A stretch of DNA of 64,000 nt, from contig KK106983.1 in NCBI GenBank assembly GCA_000611775.1, forward strand, positions 282,205 to 346,204, written 5' to 3'. This DNA comes from Umbilicaria muhlenbergii (lineage: Eukaryota; Ascomycota; Lecanoromycetes; Umbilicariales; Umbilicariaceae). Shown piece after piece: positions 11,401-22,210 of this stretch; positions within the stretch are counted from its first letter, which is position 1; each line of letters begins with the position of its first letter. Both the position numbers and the translations under genes were made by a program. Below the pieces are notes generated by a model. The model worked only from the letters and a program-made list of their open reading frames with translations. It had not been told where the DNA came from and did no database searches.

Positions 11401-13500
11401 CATCAACTCAGGGGCCTGAAAATCAAACTAAAAATTTTGAAGAAAATTTAAATGATAATGATATGCAACTGAAACAAGCTGAGGACAATGAGGAAGGTTC
11501 TTCTGACTCTGAAGAAGCCTCTGAAATCATACATTTGACCTCTGAATCAGCTGCTGAAATTTCAGAGCAGAATTTGAGGCTGCTGCAGCAGCAGGCCTCA
11601 GTGTCATACATTACTCAATCTGACTGAATAATGAAACCAAACCCTCACTATGCTAATATGACAGTGCAGAGGCATATACATGAGCCTTTTATGTACAAGG
11701 AGACTGTTCAGAGCCTTACTTATCAACATCAATGATTACAAGCCATAAAAGAAGAGTTAAATTCTTTGACAGCAAACAAGACATGAGAATTGATCAAACT
11801 GCTTAAAGGGCGTCAATCAATCACTTTTAAATGAGTATTCAAGGTTAAATACACTTTCAGTGATCTTATTGAGCGCTTCAAAGTCAGGCTAGTCATCAGA
11901 GGATTTTCTCAACAATATGAGATCAATTATGAAGAAACCTTTGCCTTAATCTTATGTTTCAACTCACTACGCATGCTTCTGACTATTGCAGCGTATGAAG
12001 ATATGCATATACATTAAATGAACATCATTAGCACATACCTCACTGGTGAGCTCAAAGAGGAAATATATATGAAACCCTCAGAGGAGTTGTCATACAAGGG
12101 GTCTAAGAAAATGGCCTGTCACTTAATCAAGGGGTTATATGACTTAAAGCAGTTTGAATGAGTTTGAAACAACACCTTCTGAGTCACTCTACATGACTTA
12201 GGATTTGTCAGACTGTCTGAAGACAATTCTGTTTTTTTAAATAAGAATTCAGAGGTAATTATTGCTCTTTATGTTGATGATTTGCTCATTTTCTTGAAGG
12301 AAATGAAAGCAATTATGAAAGTTAAAACAGAGCTTCAAAAGGCGTACAATATGAAGGATTTGAGTGAGTCAAATGTCTGCCTCAGAATTCAAATACGCTG
12401 AAATTGAAAAAATTGAACCCTTATGATCAATCAATATGCTTATGTTAACAAGGTTCTTAAGGAGTTCTTTATGAATCATTTAAAGACTGTTTCTACATCA
12501 ATAGATGACTATGAATACATAAAACCAGCCCTAGATGATGAGCCAATGACGGACCAATTGAAATATCAAAAGGTGATTGAAAGCTTGATGTACATCATGA
12601 CTGTCACTCACCTGGACTTGACCTTCACTGTGAGTAAATTCAGTCAATTTTGTCATGCTCTGTCTGTCTGAAATCAAGCAGGCTTGCAGCATGTGTTTCA
12701 TTACCTGCAAGGCATGAAAGACCTGAAAATTACATTTTCAGGAGTTACCCCTATGAGTATAAAGAGCTATTCAGACTCAGACTACACTGAAGACATCATG
12801 AACAGGAAGTTCACATACAGATATGTGTTTACCCTTGCTGAGGAAGTAATATCATGATCTAGCTGAAAGCAAAAGATCATCATCACATCAATCACTGAGG
12901 CTAAATATGTTGAATTATGCAACACCACCAAGACAGCAGCCTGGATCATGAAGTGACTTAAAGGAGTCAAGTTAACATGATTTTTAAACTGTTCTTCAGC
13001 TCAATTATATGAGGACAACCAGTTGAGCATGAAGCTCATCAAAAATCCTGAATTCCACGCCAGGATCAAGCATATCAACGTGCAGTATCATTATGTAAGA
13101 GAAGCTCTAGAAGACGGCCTTATTATACTCATTTACATTTCTACTGCTGATATGCCTGCTGACTGCTTGATGAAGTCACTTATGAGGGAGAAATTTCAGA
13201 CTGAAGTTTCCCTACTTGGTCTCATCGACACTTAGGGTTCTTCAGGACTGCTTTTTCAAGCCTAGTCAGTACAATCATTCAAAAGAGCGTACTGAAATCC
13301 CCTTCTGATGAACTCCCTAGGTCTTCAGAGCACGTGGTTGTCAACTCATGTTTTTATTTTAATTCTAGTTGAGTCATTTTGGCCGCCATTTTACCTACCA
13401 CTTACAGAGGCCAAATCTAACACTTGTTAAATGTTATTTTATTCATTTTATGTTTCAGAGTTACCCCTGAAAGCCGCTGGCAGCGAAGCCGAAGAGGGAG

Positions 13501-13742
13501 TGTTGAATTTCACTGATTCACCGCTGAGCAGACGTCATTGGGGCAGGGGTTCCTAGCAAGAGAAGCAGTCACGTCATGGGTGTACATATGTTTTGGCTTA
13601 GCGAAAAGCTCCTTAACATGTATATTAACAGCTTGAAAGCCTCAAGTTTCTGCTTTCTTCCTCACGTTCATTTATATCATTTGGGCGATATTTAGGCAGA
13701 TACAATACATTTATTTGGTCTCTATATCGTTCCATTACAACA
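13501..13742 (+). repeat. 3' LTR of copia copy 1
   Basis: 242 bp, same ends as the 5' LTR, followed by target duplication ATATT at 13743-13747. Confidence 0.93.
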
Positions 13743-14405
13743 ATATTACTTCCCAAGCCTCATTCAAGCATAAGGCCAAGCCTGTGGGATGGCCTGCAGC
13801 AAAGAGGGGTTTCTGCCTGGTCAAACACGAGCTAGTTTTCTACATGCAAGCCTTGCTCCACATGCAGGTATTCACGGTGAGGACGTAGGCACGAATTTTT
13901 GCCGCCCGAGGACTCCAAACCTAAATCGGAACTTGATCTATAAGCCTCTTGCTACTCGCGAGCAGCGATGCAAAAGGAGGAATTATGAGGGAAACTTAAA
14001 TGACGTGGAGCCAGAAGCCACAAACTGGACACGATAGGTGTATATAAAAGCTTCGCGATGAGTCTCTTAATCCTTCATTCTCCGCCCTTCCAGCTCACTC
14101 CTGTAAATACATATTCGTCCAAGTACAGCGCGCCTGGCACGGCTCTATCACATCAAGCCCACCTTCCCATTATAGGAAATTTTGGTCGAATCCATCACTT
14201 CTTGTCTTCCCTATCAGCAGCCCAGCATTCACTGTCGAGCGCCTCGTCCTTGAGCAAATATTATTGCTATACCAAGGCATACCAACAAGGCATACCAACA
14301 CTTGACCTTATCCCTAAACATCGCAACAGAATCGACCAGGTGAGACCAGCCATTCGCTTCTTTCAAAAGACATGCTTACTTTGACAAGAAGCCTATTCAT
14401 CCACC
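13743..14405. other. Upstream region of the disordered-protein gene
   Basis: Balanced composition, with two open frames (13789-14037 and 14058-14384) that show no recognisable domain. A TATA-like box at 14041-14050 suggests transcription starting near 14070-14100 with a leader of about 300 nt. A possible leader intron begins GTGAGACC near 14340. Confidence 0.4.
14041..14050 (+). promoter_or_regulatory. TATA-like box
   Basis: TATATAAAAG, about 365 bp upstream of the ATG at 14406 and on the same strand. It is the best TATA match in this non-AT-rich island. Confidence 0.4.
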
Positions 14406-15980
14406 ATGTCCGACGCCAACACCAACGCAACAGGCCCGCAAAGCACCAGCCCTTTGACAAGCCCGCCCATCGTGTCTAACACTCAGCCAAATACCCCCAC
14501 GTCGAGCATCGATACTCATGCTGTCAATAGAAGACACGTGAATAGCAATGACCAAGTCCAGGGTACAACCCTAACTGATAGTAATATCGATAGCGACCAC
14601 CAAGCCAGAGAAAACGCTCTGAACGGTCAAAATGACACCCAACCATGGGAATTTATCACAGTGGAGTCTAGAGGGAACCAGGCTGTTCGAGAGTTTCATG
14701 ATGCCTTCCATCCTGATGCACCGCAACGTTATGGAGTGCCTTTTCCGCTTGCGAGCTCTATAGCGCGCCAAATGACTGCCAGGGATAGACGAGAGTTGAG
14801 TTTACAGCCTGGCACTTCCCAACCAGAAAGTGCTTCCAACAACAACCAATCTACAATTTCGGAGCCTGTGGTAAATATGGGCGAGTTCTTGACTTATACA
14901 GCTGACGGCTTCGACCTCTTCGATACTCCCTCCTCTGTCATCCCGCCAGTTGCTGTCACGGACACTCCGGCCTCATTTGGTGCTCCTCAAGCAAATAACG
15001 TCAGTTCGTCCGGTACCCTACAGCCTGGTCCCTCACAGGCGGATAATTTCGTATCCTTTGGCATTTCACAACCGGCTGACTTTACTCACTTGGGCCATTC
15101 CGTAAGTGAATTGTCGTACCCCATGCATCGTTCGACTCCGCCTAGGGAAACGGTCGCGCTTTCCAGTCATACTCCAGTAGGAGAAAATGGTATCGAAGTC
15201 TCAGATGCAAGCAATACCTTAGTTGATTTTTTGGATGAGTGGCCTCGTACGCTCGGTGAGGAATACGGAAATGGAAGCCAGCATGGAAACTCGCTTGCGC
15301 CGAACAGTCCAAGTACACCAGCAAATATGACACGTTCAGTCATAGGACCAGAGCTACCTCCCGATCAGATTCGAGTCACAGTAGAAACTTTTATTCGCTA
15401 TTCTGAAAACGAAACGAGTACGCCCGACAGCCGCATTCTTGACAGCACGCCCAGGGACGAAGGGCGTCCAACACGCTTGAGCGATTACTTGCCAGCAGCT
15501 TCTACGTCAGCTGGGGATAGATAAAGACAGACGCGTGCGTTCATCGCGGCTCCAGTCGAGGGCAACCCAAGCCCAAACTCCCTTCCAAACTCTTCCAATC
15601 TGAGTGGCCATCAGGACCATACCTCATCCGCCGATAACAGAAGCGTTGACAACTGCAACCGCCGAGCTCCGAGGCCTGTGGGGTCTTTGAGACGGATGGG
15701 TCGCGATGAGGTCGCTGTATTTTGGAATGACATTGACGGTTCGGCGAGCATCACTGAGAACACCCCAGAGGATCGAGGTAACCCGATGTACTTGACCGAT
15801 TATATGGCCGAGATTGCCGATAGGGAAGTCGGAACCCAGAACGGCACTGCAAACAATTCATTGCCAAGCGGAGCTCATCTAAGCGAATTGGACCTGGGAG
15901 ATTCCGGTAGGAACGTCGATCCGTCACCCTTTTTTGAGGATTCGGGAAAAGATGGGAACGCCAATGGCTCAAAGGATTGA
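14406..15980 (+). pseudogene. Disordered Ser/Thr/Asn/Pro-rich protein, interrupted by one in-frame TAA
   Basis: ATG in a good context (CCACCATGTC). A 372-codon frame ends TAA at 15522-15524, but the same frame stays open for another 152 codons to TGA at 15978-15980. The two halves share a motif: STPDSRILD...DEGRPTRLSDYL before the TAA and ASITENTPEDRGNPMYLTDYM after it. This argues that the TAA interrupts one protein of about 524 aa. Composition is low-complexity and probably disordered, with no membrane segment or known domain. Alternatives are a genuine 372-aa product with a decayed tail, stop readthrough, or removal of the TAA by splicing. I found no convincing intron around it. Function unknown. 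Confidence 0.5.
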
Positions 15981-16479
15981 CTGGATTAATTAATTGGATC
16001 ATGCTCGGTTTCAGCCGCGATTTCTCAACTATGCCCAGCAGGCTCAACTTCACCATACGGAGTGTTCTTAAACTGATGTTCCTATCCGTGTGTGGTACCG
16101 TTAAAACTTTCTCTTTGGGTAGTTTTGCTGAGGCTCTGACGGTGCTGCAGCATCATTTCTATAACAAATATACCTTCAGTCTGGTTCTGCAACTTTGGTT
16201 CTACTTATAGTTGTTACTTCCCCATAGGTTCCGAATAGCCGCGTCATGTTTCGTGACTTGCTCGTAGAATTTCGTGCTCTCTCCCTGCCGCAATAGTGAC
16301 CCTACAGGAGAAGAGCGTAGAAATTGAGGAGACACTCGGGTTGGGGCAAGAGTTTGTTGCAAAATACCCAAGCTAACGCTCAGCCCAGCTGAAATATTGT
16401 CGTTTCTATTGGCGAACAAGCAATCACCTCGCCAAGCGATTACCGGAGTGGACGCATGGCTGGAGAAGGAGAGAGGAAG
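15981..16479. other. Intergenic, nothing recognised
   Basis: Short open frames on both strands (15977-16210 plus, 16201-16419 minus) lack recognisable motifs. No repeat or RNA gene was seen. Confidence 0.4.
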
Positions 16480-16727
16480 GTGATGAGATCAGACTTAGCG
16501 CAAAGAGTTATATAATATCACTCTGTTCTATTTCGTCGCTCGTCTCTCTTCAGGTTATGTCGACTTTGATTAGTTCCAATAGTCGGGCATCTTCATAGTG
16601 CTGCCATCTGTCTCTAGGGATTCCTGCTTGAGATCTGGACTTCTTTCTAATAGCCTTTTGCGACATGATGCAAATCCTTAGAATATTAGGCAAACCTCAG
16701 CTACCAGAGGTCCCGATTCCGGAGACC
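16480..16727 (-). repeat. Decayed copy of the Myb/SANT mini-gene with its 20-bp motif
   Basis: On the minus strand it starts with the motif AGGTCTCCGGAATCGGGACC (16727-16708). About 40 bp follow (CTAATATTCTAAGGATTTGC), then an ATG and codons matching the start of the intact gene at 58385 (KAIRKKSRSQ). It then matches, base by base with gaps, the plus-strand copy at 59117-59385, including their shared altered 3' part (GATATTATATAACTC). The reading frame is lost after about 10-20 codons. Copies at 16.5 and 59.2 kb are closer to each other than to the intact gene, so they form a repeat family. Confidence 0.7.
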
Positions 16728-17619
16728 TTTTCTCCACGGAGCTTGCTTCCCATCTACGGCGATCCATTATTATAAAGACTGTCCCAGCCGTCTTTGCAGC
16801 TGCCCTAGATTGCTCAGAGCCCTATTCTAATTTTAAATACACGATGCAATTCTAATAGTATATTTCTTATTCGGGAACGTGATCTTTCGCGTTCTTTCGT
16901 TCTCCTTCCATATTCATGACCAATATGTATGAAAAGAGTGTCAAGAGTTGTAGGTATGATTTGATAAGGGACCCGAAATCAGCCCCTCTGAGGGGTCTGA
17001 AATGGGACCCTTTCCCAAACAACAATGGACCAAATCTCCAGGAGATTCACCAGGTGGGCCTGAAATCAGGCTCATTGAGTCAAGCTGCACTGTCAGGGAC
17101 AAGAATGCGCCCCTTGTGGAAGAGTTGTTCTTTGGTCAAAACTCTTGGAGGACAACCAGTTGGACCTCAGTCCGCAGGGCGGATAACCTGTGGAAGTGGC
17201 TATGCCGAGCGCTTAACGAAAGCGCAGGTGAACGCATCAGCTAGACAGCGGCTAATCTGAGCCTGCCAGAGGGCAGCGGGCTTCTGCGAACTGGCAAATC
17301 AGCTGGAAGCTGGGCGCCAAGAGGCAGTTAGTGCGTTCTGCCACGCACCTGTTGACCAACTCGCTTGCCATGAGCATAACTTGGATACCAGATGGCTCAG
17401 AAACACCTAAAGCTGTTCGAAGCCTCACATGAGTCGCGACACACTCAACAGCTAAATTGACATCATGTCGCCAAGCTATAGAAGTGCAGAAAAAGGGCGA
17501 GTCTTCATCTAATCACCGCTTTGTTTGAGTGCGCCCCACCCCACAAGGTCAGTAGTACACTTGGCATTAATGCACCGTTCAGCCTTTCTCAAACTGGAAG
17601 CAAAGTTCGCTTTGCACAT
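16728..17619. other. Intergenic with two GGGACC-type motifs
   Basis: Contains GGGACCCGAAATC (16968-16980) and GGGGTCTGAAATGGGACCC (16992-17010). An open frame at 17002-17244 has no known motif. Otherwise nothing recognised. Confidence 0.4.
16992..17010 (+). repeat. GGGACC-type 20-bp motif
   Basis: GGGGTCTGAAATGGGACCC, a member of the dispersed imperfect palindrome seen beside the SANT gene copies. Confidence 0.5.
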
Positions 17620-18010
17620 TTCATCTGAAGCATCTCATTGAGCAATTTAACATTATATCCAGCGGATACAGAGGTGGAGACAGAGATGAACGAAGAGGTG
17701 GACGCGGAGGATTTCGGGGTGATAGAGGCAGTGATAGAGGTCGAGGTGGTTTTCAAGGCGACAGAGGCGGAGGTGGTAGAGGTTGTGGTGGGGAAGGAAG
17801 AGGGGGCTATGGCGGGCCGCCTGGTGGTGGTGGTGGTGGTGGTCAACAAGCTATTCAAGTCTTCGCGTATGGTTAAACATACTTGCGTTCAAACAACATA
17901 TTAACCATGCACGCAGCAACCCTCAAGCTCAAGATCCCCGAGTCGCAAAAGTCGAAGATGCGCTGCATCCAGCCACCAAGAAGACGCTCGATCTTGGTAG
18001 CCTATCGCTA
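17620..18010 (+). pseudogene. Argonaute gene, 5' fragment
   Basis: A glycine/arginine-rich (RGG) stretch (17658-17850, for example GGRGGFRGDRGSDRGRGGF, ending in GGPP plus a Gly run) leads to QQAIQVFA. A 50-nt intron (17867-17916, GTATGG...ACGCAG) follows. The next exon reads NPQAQDPRVAKVEDALHPAT and KKTLDLGSLSLP, and the sequence switches at about 18010 into a transposon end. RGG-rich N-terminus, QVF linker and V.KVEDAL...TLDL are the usual opening of filamentous-fungal Argonautes (RNA silencing). N, PAZ, MID and PIWI domains are absent. Nothing after the transposons resumes the frame. No clear ATG was found upstream. It is either a gene broken by the transposon or a translocated 5' piece. 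Confidence 0.6.
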
Positions 18011-18012
18011 CC

Positions 18013-18061
18013 GTGTCCGTGCGCGCAACGCCCGTGTTCGCGCAACGCCCGGGCAACACCA
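18013..18061 (+). repeat. Left terminal inverted repeat of pogo element 1
   Basis: 49 bp; pairs with 20072-20120 in inverted orientation with only a few mismatches. Confidence 0.85.
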
Positions 18062-18162
18062 TGATCGCGATCACAAACATGAGGCTGTACAACACCACAC
18101 AACTGCTGTATATATATAAAAACTTGGTGGAACAGTAAATAGACTATGCGCTACAGTTTGGC

Positions 18163-20034
18163 TTACTTGAATTTACTCGGGAGGTTGACAGGGCGTCCGT
18201 GGCGAGTAGTTCGCGTTGGCGTAGCTGATGCAGGCATAGGAGCTTCAGCAGAAGCTACAGCACTACTACTACGCTTGCTACGCTTGTTACTGCTTGTAGG
18301 CGCTCGTGAGGCTTTCCTCTTTTCCTTTTGGGACAGTTGTACAGCTTTTTTAGAGTCGCGAGCTGCTTTCTGAGCAGCCCGAGCGGCTGCCTTTTCTGCC
18401 TTCTCCTGCTGCTTGGCTACCTTGGCTGCCTCTCGAGCCACACGCCTCTCCTCTGCGATCTTTTGCTTGTACAGGCGAGCAGACTGCTGTAGCTCCCTCA
18501 TCTCTACTTTTTTGAGTCGCTCCTGCTGCTTCTGCTGTTGTAGTACCCTCTCACGATAGCGTGCCTCTCTAAACTTGCGTGGAGAGCAGAAAAGTGATCC
18601 ACCATGATACTCCTGGCGCTGCTGTATGTCTAGAGGCTTACTCTTCTTCTTGTGCTTCTTCTTGAGCTGTAGAGCCTCTCGCATACCCTCCATTTCTGCG
18701 CTGAGGAGCTTATTTTGTATAGCTACGTGGTGGAGTGAGCGGCGGAGCATGCGGGTGTCGCGATCGCGTTCATCTCTTACTGCAGAGCGTACGACGCTAT
18801 CTATTTTACGCCAGTCGTCTGCGCTGAGTATAGAAGTAGAGCTCTCGCGTGAAGATGAGGCCTTAGGCGTGGCGTGGGCGAACCTTTTGAGGATCATCTC
18901 GCTGTTGAGCGGCGCTATACCAGTATGCTCGAAGGCGCTGAGTATCGTTTTTTCAACGATAGATGAGGTCCACGCACGCCAGAAGGGGTCGAAGAAGTCG
19001 CCTTTTTTGACTGCTAGTAGGCCTTGCGTGCGGTGGAGGTGATCGTCGAGCTCTTTTGAGTACGCAGTGGAGAGCGGCTTGAACAGAGCCACATCGAGCG
19101 GCTGCAGCGTTTGAGTAGAGTGAGGCGGGAGTATACACAACAGTATCCTATTTTGATCACAGTACTCGAGAAAGTCCATCGTTACGTGCGAGCCGTGGCC
19201 ATCTAGGATCAGTAAGCGCCAACTTGAGCGAGTTTTCGCCTTTGTTTCGCGGTCAAACACCTGCTCGAGCCATGCTAAGCCGACGTCGTTGTTCGTCCAG
19301 CCAGAGAGAGATGAGGCAACATAAACCTGATGCTCGCCAGGCTGTATAGCGTCTACCCAGCTCGACTGTATGCTGTTGTTGGCGCTCGAAAATACTAGGC
19401 CTGGCGACAAGGCTGACCCATCAGCGCATACGCAAGCTATGAGAGTAACCCACTCGCGATTGCCGTCTTGGAGCGACTCTCTTACTCTCTTTTGCTGCCA
19501 TATAGCCTTACTGAACACTCGTTTTGATCTACCGGTGATACCAATCAAGAAGCCTTTCTCATCCATATTGTATGTATGCCGAGCTTTGAGGCAGTACTCT
19601 CTAATTTTCTGCTCTAGCAGGTCAAAGTACAGCTTATACTTGCCTTCAGAGTCAGCGGCATGGCGATTGTGATCCATCCCAGTTGCCCATTTTGATATGA
19701 GATGGTCACTGTTTCTGTTGATGAAGCGAGTAATCCACGACTCTGAGACGTCGTGTGTAGCTATTTTAAAGGCGAAATTTTGAATCATATTACACGTAGG
19801 CGGTAAGTGACGCTCTGATAGCTCTTGTATATATCTCACGAGCTCTGCCTCTTCATGTAGAGTGAGCTTTTGTTGTTCAAAATCCTTGACGTTCCTTGGC
19901 TGCTGGATGCCTTGGTGCCTTCAAGCGAGCGTAGAGCAGTCAACACTATACTTTGCAGCAGTCTTGCCGTACAACAAAGGTTCTCCTGGCTGCCGTGATT
20001 TCAAATCTGCGAGCGCTTCGTCAATAGCTGTCAT
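18163..20034 (-). pseudogene. DDE transposase of pogo/Fot1 type with one nonsense codon
   Basis: From ATG at 20034 the frame is 624 codons, broken only by TGA at 19923-19921, where CGA (Arg) is expected in an STLA-R-RHQG helix-turn-helix segment. From 19839 the frame is open for 558 codons. The order is: first HTH (MTAIDEALADLKSRQPGE), a second DNA-binding HTH with HLPPTCNMIQNFA, and the DDE catalytic core, with acidic residues in YNMDEKGF, LLILDGHGSH and TLQPLDVALFKP. A long basic coiled-coil tail rich in K/R/A/E (about 180 residues) ends HGRPVNLPSKFK. One C-to-T change makes the stop. A shorter product starting after the stop would lack the first HTH. Confidence 0.88.
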
Positions 20035-20071
20035 ATTGATGGAGTTATTGCGTGTTGAATATTGACTGCTT

Positions 20072-20120
20072 TGGTGTTGCCCGGGCGTTGCGTGAACACG
20101 GGCGTTGCGCGCATGAACAC
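20072..20120 (-). repeat. Right terminal inverted repeat of pogo element 1
   Basis: 49 bp; pairs with 18013-18061. Its outer end overlaps or abuts the left end of the next element. Confidence 0.85.
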
Positions 20121-22210
20121 CTGACGCGCGGCTTGGCACAACACGCCCATCACCAAACTTGAAGCTATACAGCCATATATAATAGATATATATATACAGT
20201 TTTTTGGTGAAGCAATTAACAGCGTATATAGATTAATTTAGCTTATCTAAGTTTTTGTGAGAGCTTGATTGATCAGCCGTGTCATGATAGTTTAGGTGAT
20301 GTGCATGATGTATTAATAGAGAGCTCCTCATCAACCTCATGATTCATAATAGCTGCTTTTGCTACTTTTCATGATACAGCTGACTTGAGGCGCTGTCTCT
20401 TACCTTTTTAAGACAATTTGACAGATTGTTTGAGTTGTTGAGCTGTTCTACGCGCTGCCTGTCATGCAGCTTTATCAGTGACTTGATTAGCCCTCTGACG
20501 CTCCCTCACTACTTTAGCTTCAGCAGCCCTTTGACGCTGTAGTGTCACTGCCTCAGCTCATGCCTGTTTTTGAGCTATCTGAAGGTCCTTTGCCACCTCT
20601 TTCTGGTGTTGTAATTCCCTTGCCTCATCATTGATACACTGCTGTCGCTCACGCGCCTCACTCACTTTGTGTGAAGATCACAATACAGCTTCATCATGAT
20701 ACTCCTCATTCAGTTGCAACAGCAGGGCTCTCTCACGCTTTCTATGAGTCCTCTCATTGATTAAAGCTTCTTGAAAACCATCACTCTCATGCTTATAATG
20801 TAAATTGAACAGCTAGTGTATGAAAACCTCACTCAATTGATACTATCACCGGGGTGTGTCTTGCTGAGCCCGTCTTGTTGAACAGACGCTTGATCCTCAG
20901 CCGGCTTGTGAGTGAGTCCTCACTATCATCATAAGAAGGGCTCTGATTCGTGATAGTTAATCTGGTGTTGAACTTTTTGAGTATGACTTCAGGATCTCAT
21001 GATGATAGACTTGTTGACTTGAAGGCTTTGAATATAGCTTTAAGCTTGAAGGAGTCTTCTCAGGCTTGATAAAACATGAGGAGGAAGTCTCTCTTACATA
21101 GTGATGTAAAGCCTTGACAGTAATACATGAAGCTATTAATCTGCTTTGAGTACGCTGATGATAGAGACTTAAACATACACACATCAAGCGGCTGAAGCCT
21201 ATGAGTTGAATGAGGCAGGTATATAGCCAATAGAATCTTGTTCTCATCACAGTAATCAATGAAGTCTTTTGTTATATGAGATTCATGATCATTTAGGATG
21301 AGTAATTGATAGCTTGATTGAGCTTTTGTCTTAATGTTGTGATTAAAGACTTGCTTGAGCCATGTGACGTCAATATCATTATTTGTTCAGCTCATAAATG
21401 ACATAATTACCCGTATCTGATGCCTCATTGTATTAAGAGATTGAACTCATGAGTCTTGTATATTATTAAAGTCTGACTGATATATGATAGCTGGTTCTAG
21501 ACGGGATCCGTCAGCGCAAATACACGCCAACAATGTTATTCATTCATGTGATTCATTCTGGATAAGAGAGCTTCTACCACCGGACTCATATAAGGCTTTG
21601 CTGAAGATACGCTTCAGTCAGCTGTTGATAACTCCTATCATGAAGCCCTTCTCATTCATATTATAGATATGACGTGGCTTAACACTGTATTGCTCTATTT
21701 TAGTCTTCAATAGATCATAGTAGAGCTTATACTTCCTCTCAGAATCAGCTATATGATGACTATTGTTTATACCTGTCATTCACTTCAAGATCAGCTCATC
21801 TGGATGTCACTGAATCAGCTGATCAACTCAGTTTTTTTCAAGCTCTTCCCCAGCTATCTGTGAGGCAAAGTTATGAATCATTTCCCTTGTAGGTGATAAG
21901 CCTCTTTCAGTAAGTTTTTTAATATATTGTATAAGCTCTAGCTCCTGTTGTGAGTGAAGAGCTCACTGATCTTTATACTGAGTTTTGCGCGACGTTGAAA
22001 GACCCTTGTATCGTCAGGTCAGCGTAGATCACACAACATCATACTTTTTTACAATTTCTGTATAACAGATCTTTTCTCCTGGCGTCAGTGATTTTATAGC
22101 TGTGAGCGCAGCCTCAATCAAGCTCATATTGATGAATTTGCGTGGTGTTGAACTTTTGTTGTTGTTGTGTCAAGCCGCGCGTCAGGTGAGGATGCGCGTC
22201 AGGTGATGAG
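20105..22210 (-). mobile_element. Second pogo-type DNA transposon, hypermutated
   Basis: Ends share CACCTGACGCGCGGCTTG (left at about 20118-20135; right, inverted, at about 22171-22188), with a second CGCGC unit just outside each. These short CpG-rich ends survived while the interior is AT-rich. Size, orientation and gene layout mirror element 1. The left end overlaps the right end of element 1 at GCGCATGAACAC, so the two lie head to tail with no host DNA visible between them. Confidence 0.75.
20250..22127 (-). pseudogene. Hypermutated pogo/Fot1-type transposase
   Basis: Minus strand from ATG at 22127: MSLIEAALTAIKSLTPGEKI, an STLTRRYKG-like helix, then LTERGLSPTREMIHN aligning with SERHLPPTCNMIQN of element 1, and YNMNEKGF for the first catalytic motif. 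Further alignable blocks run to about 20250. Many in-frame stops occur, chiefly TGA at tryptophan codons. Compared with element 1, TGGCCA in the second catalytic region reads TGATCA here, and nearby CCA triplets read TCA. A distinct family member, not a recent duplicate: non-mutational differences are many. Confidence 0.75.

Larger units (their letters stand above)
8190..13742 (+). mobile_element. Ty1/copia LTR retrotransposon, copy 1, fossil with both LTRs
   Basis: The element is 5,553 bp. LTRs of 242 bp begin TGTTGAATTTC and end TTACAACA, flanked by a 5-bp direct target duplication ATATT (8185-8189 and 13743-13747). Parts in order: primer site after the 5' LTR; gag with a UBN2-like region (about 8.95-9.40 kb) and a CCHC knuckle near 9.5 kb; protease region (about 9.77-10.3 kb); gag-pre-integrase and integrase (about 10.34-11.15 kb, QADNGGEY); a Glu/Ser-rich linker; reverse transcriptase (about 11.7-12.4 kb, ALYVDDLLIF); RNase H (about 12.75-13.23 kb, ADMPADCL). 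Integrase before RT fixes the copia class. It is broken by many hypermutation-type changes. The LTRs differ by only a handful of transitions, so the insertion is fairly young. Confidence 0.93.
18013..20120 (-). mobile_element. Pogo/Fot1-type DNA transposon, nearly intact
   Basis: About 2.1 kb, with 49-bp terminal inverted repeats at 18013-18061 and 20072-20120 that match at all but a few positions. Each repeat contains a duplicated unit (CGCAACGCCCG twice). The single transposase reads on the minus strand. A TA lies two bases outside the left end (18009-18010), but the right end runs straight into the next element, so the usual TA target duplication cannot be confirmed. Intact CpG sites and clean codons show this copy escaped hypermutation. 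Confidence 0.85.

Noticed and set aside
17589-17858. Thr/Ser-rich minus-strand frame
   Set aside because: It is the mirror of the Gly/Arg-rich Argonaute N-terminus on the plus strand.
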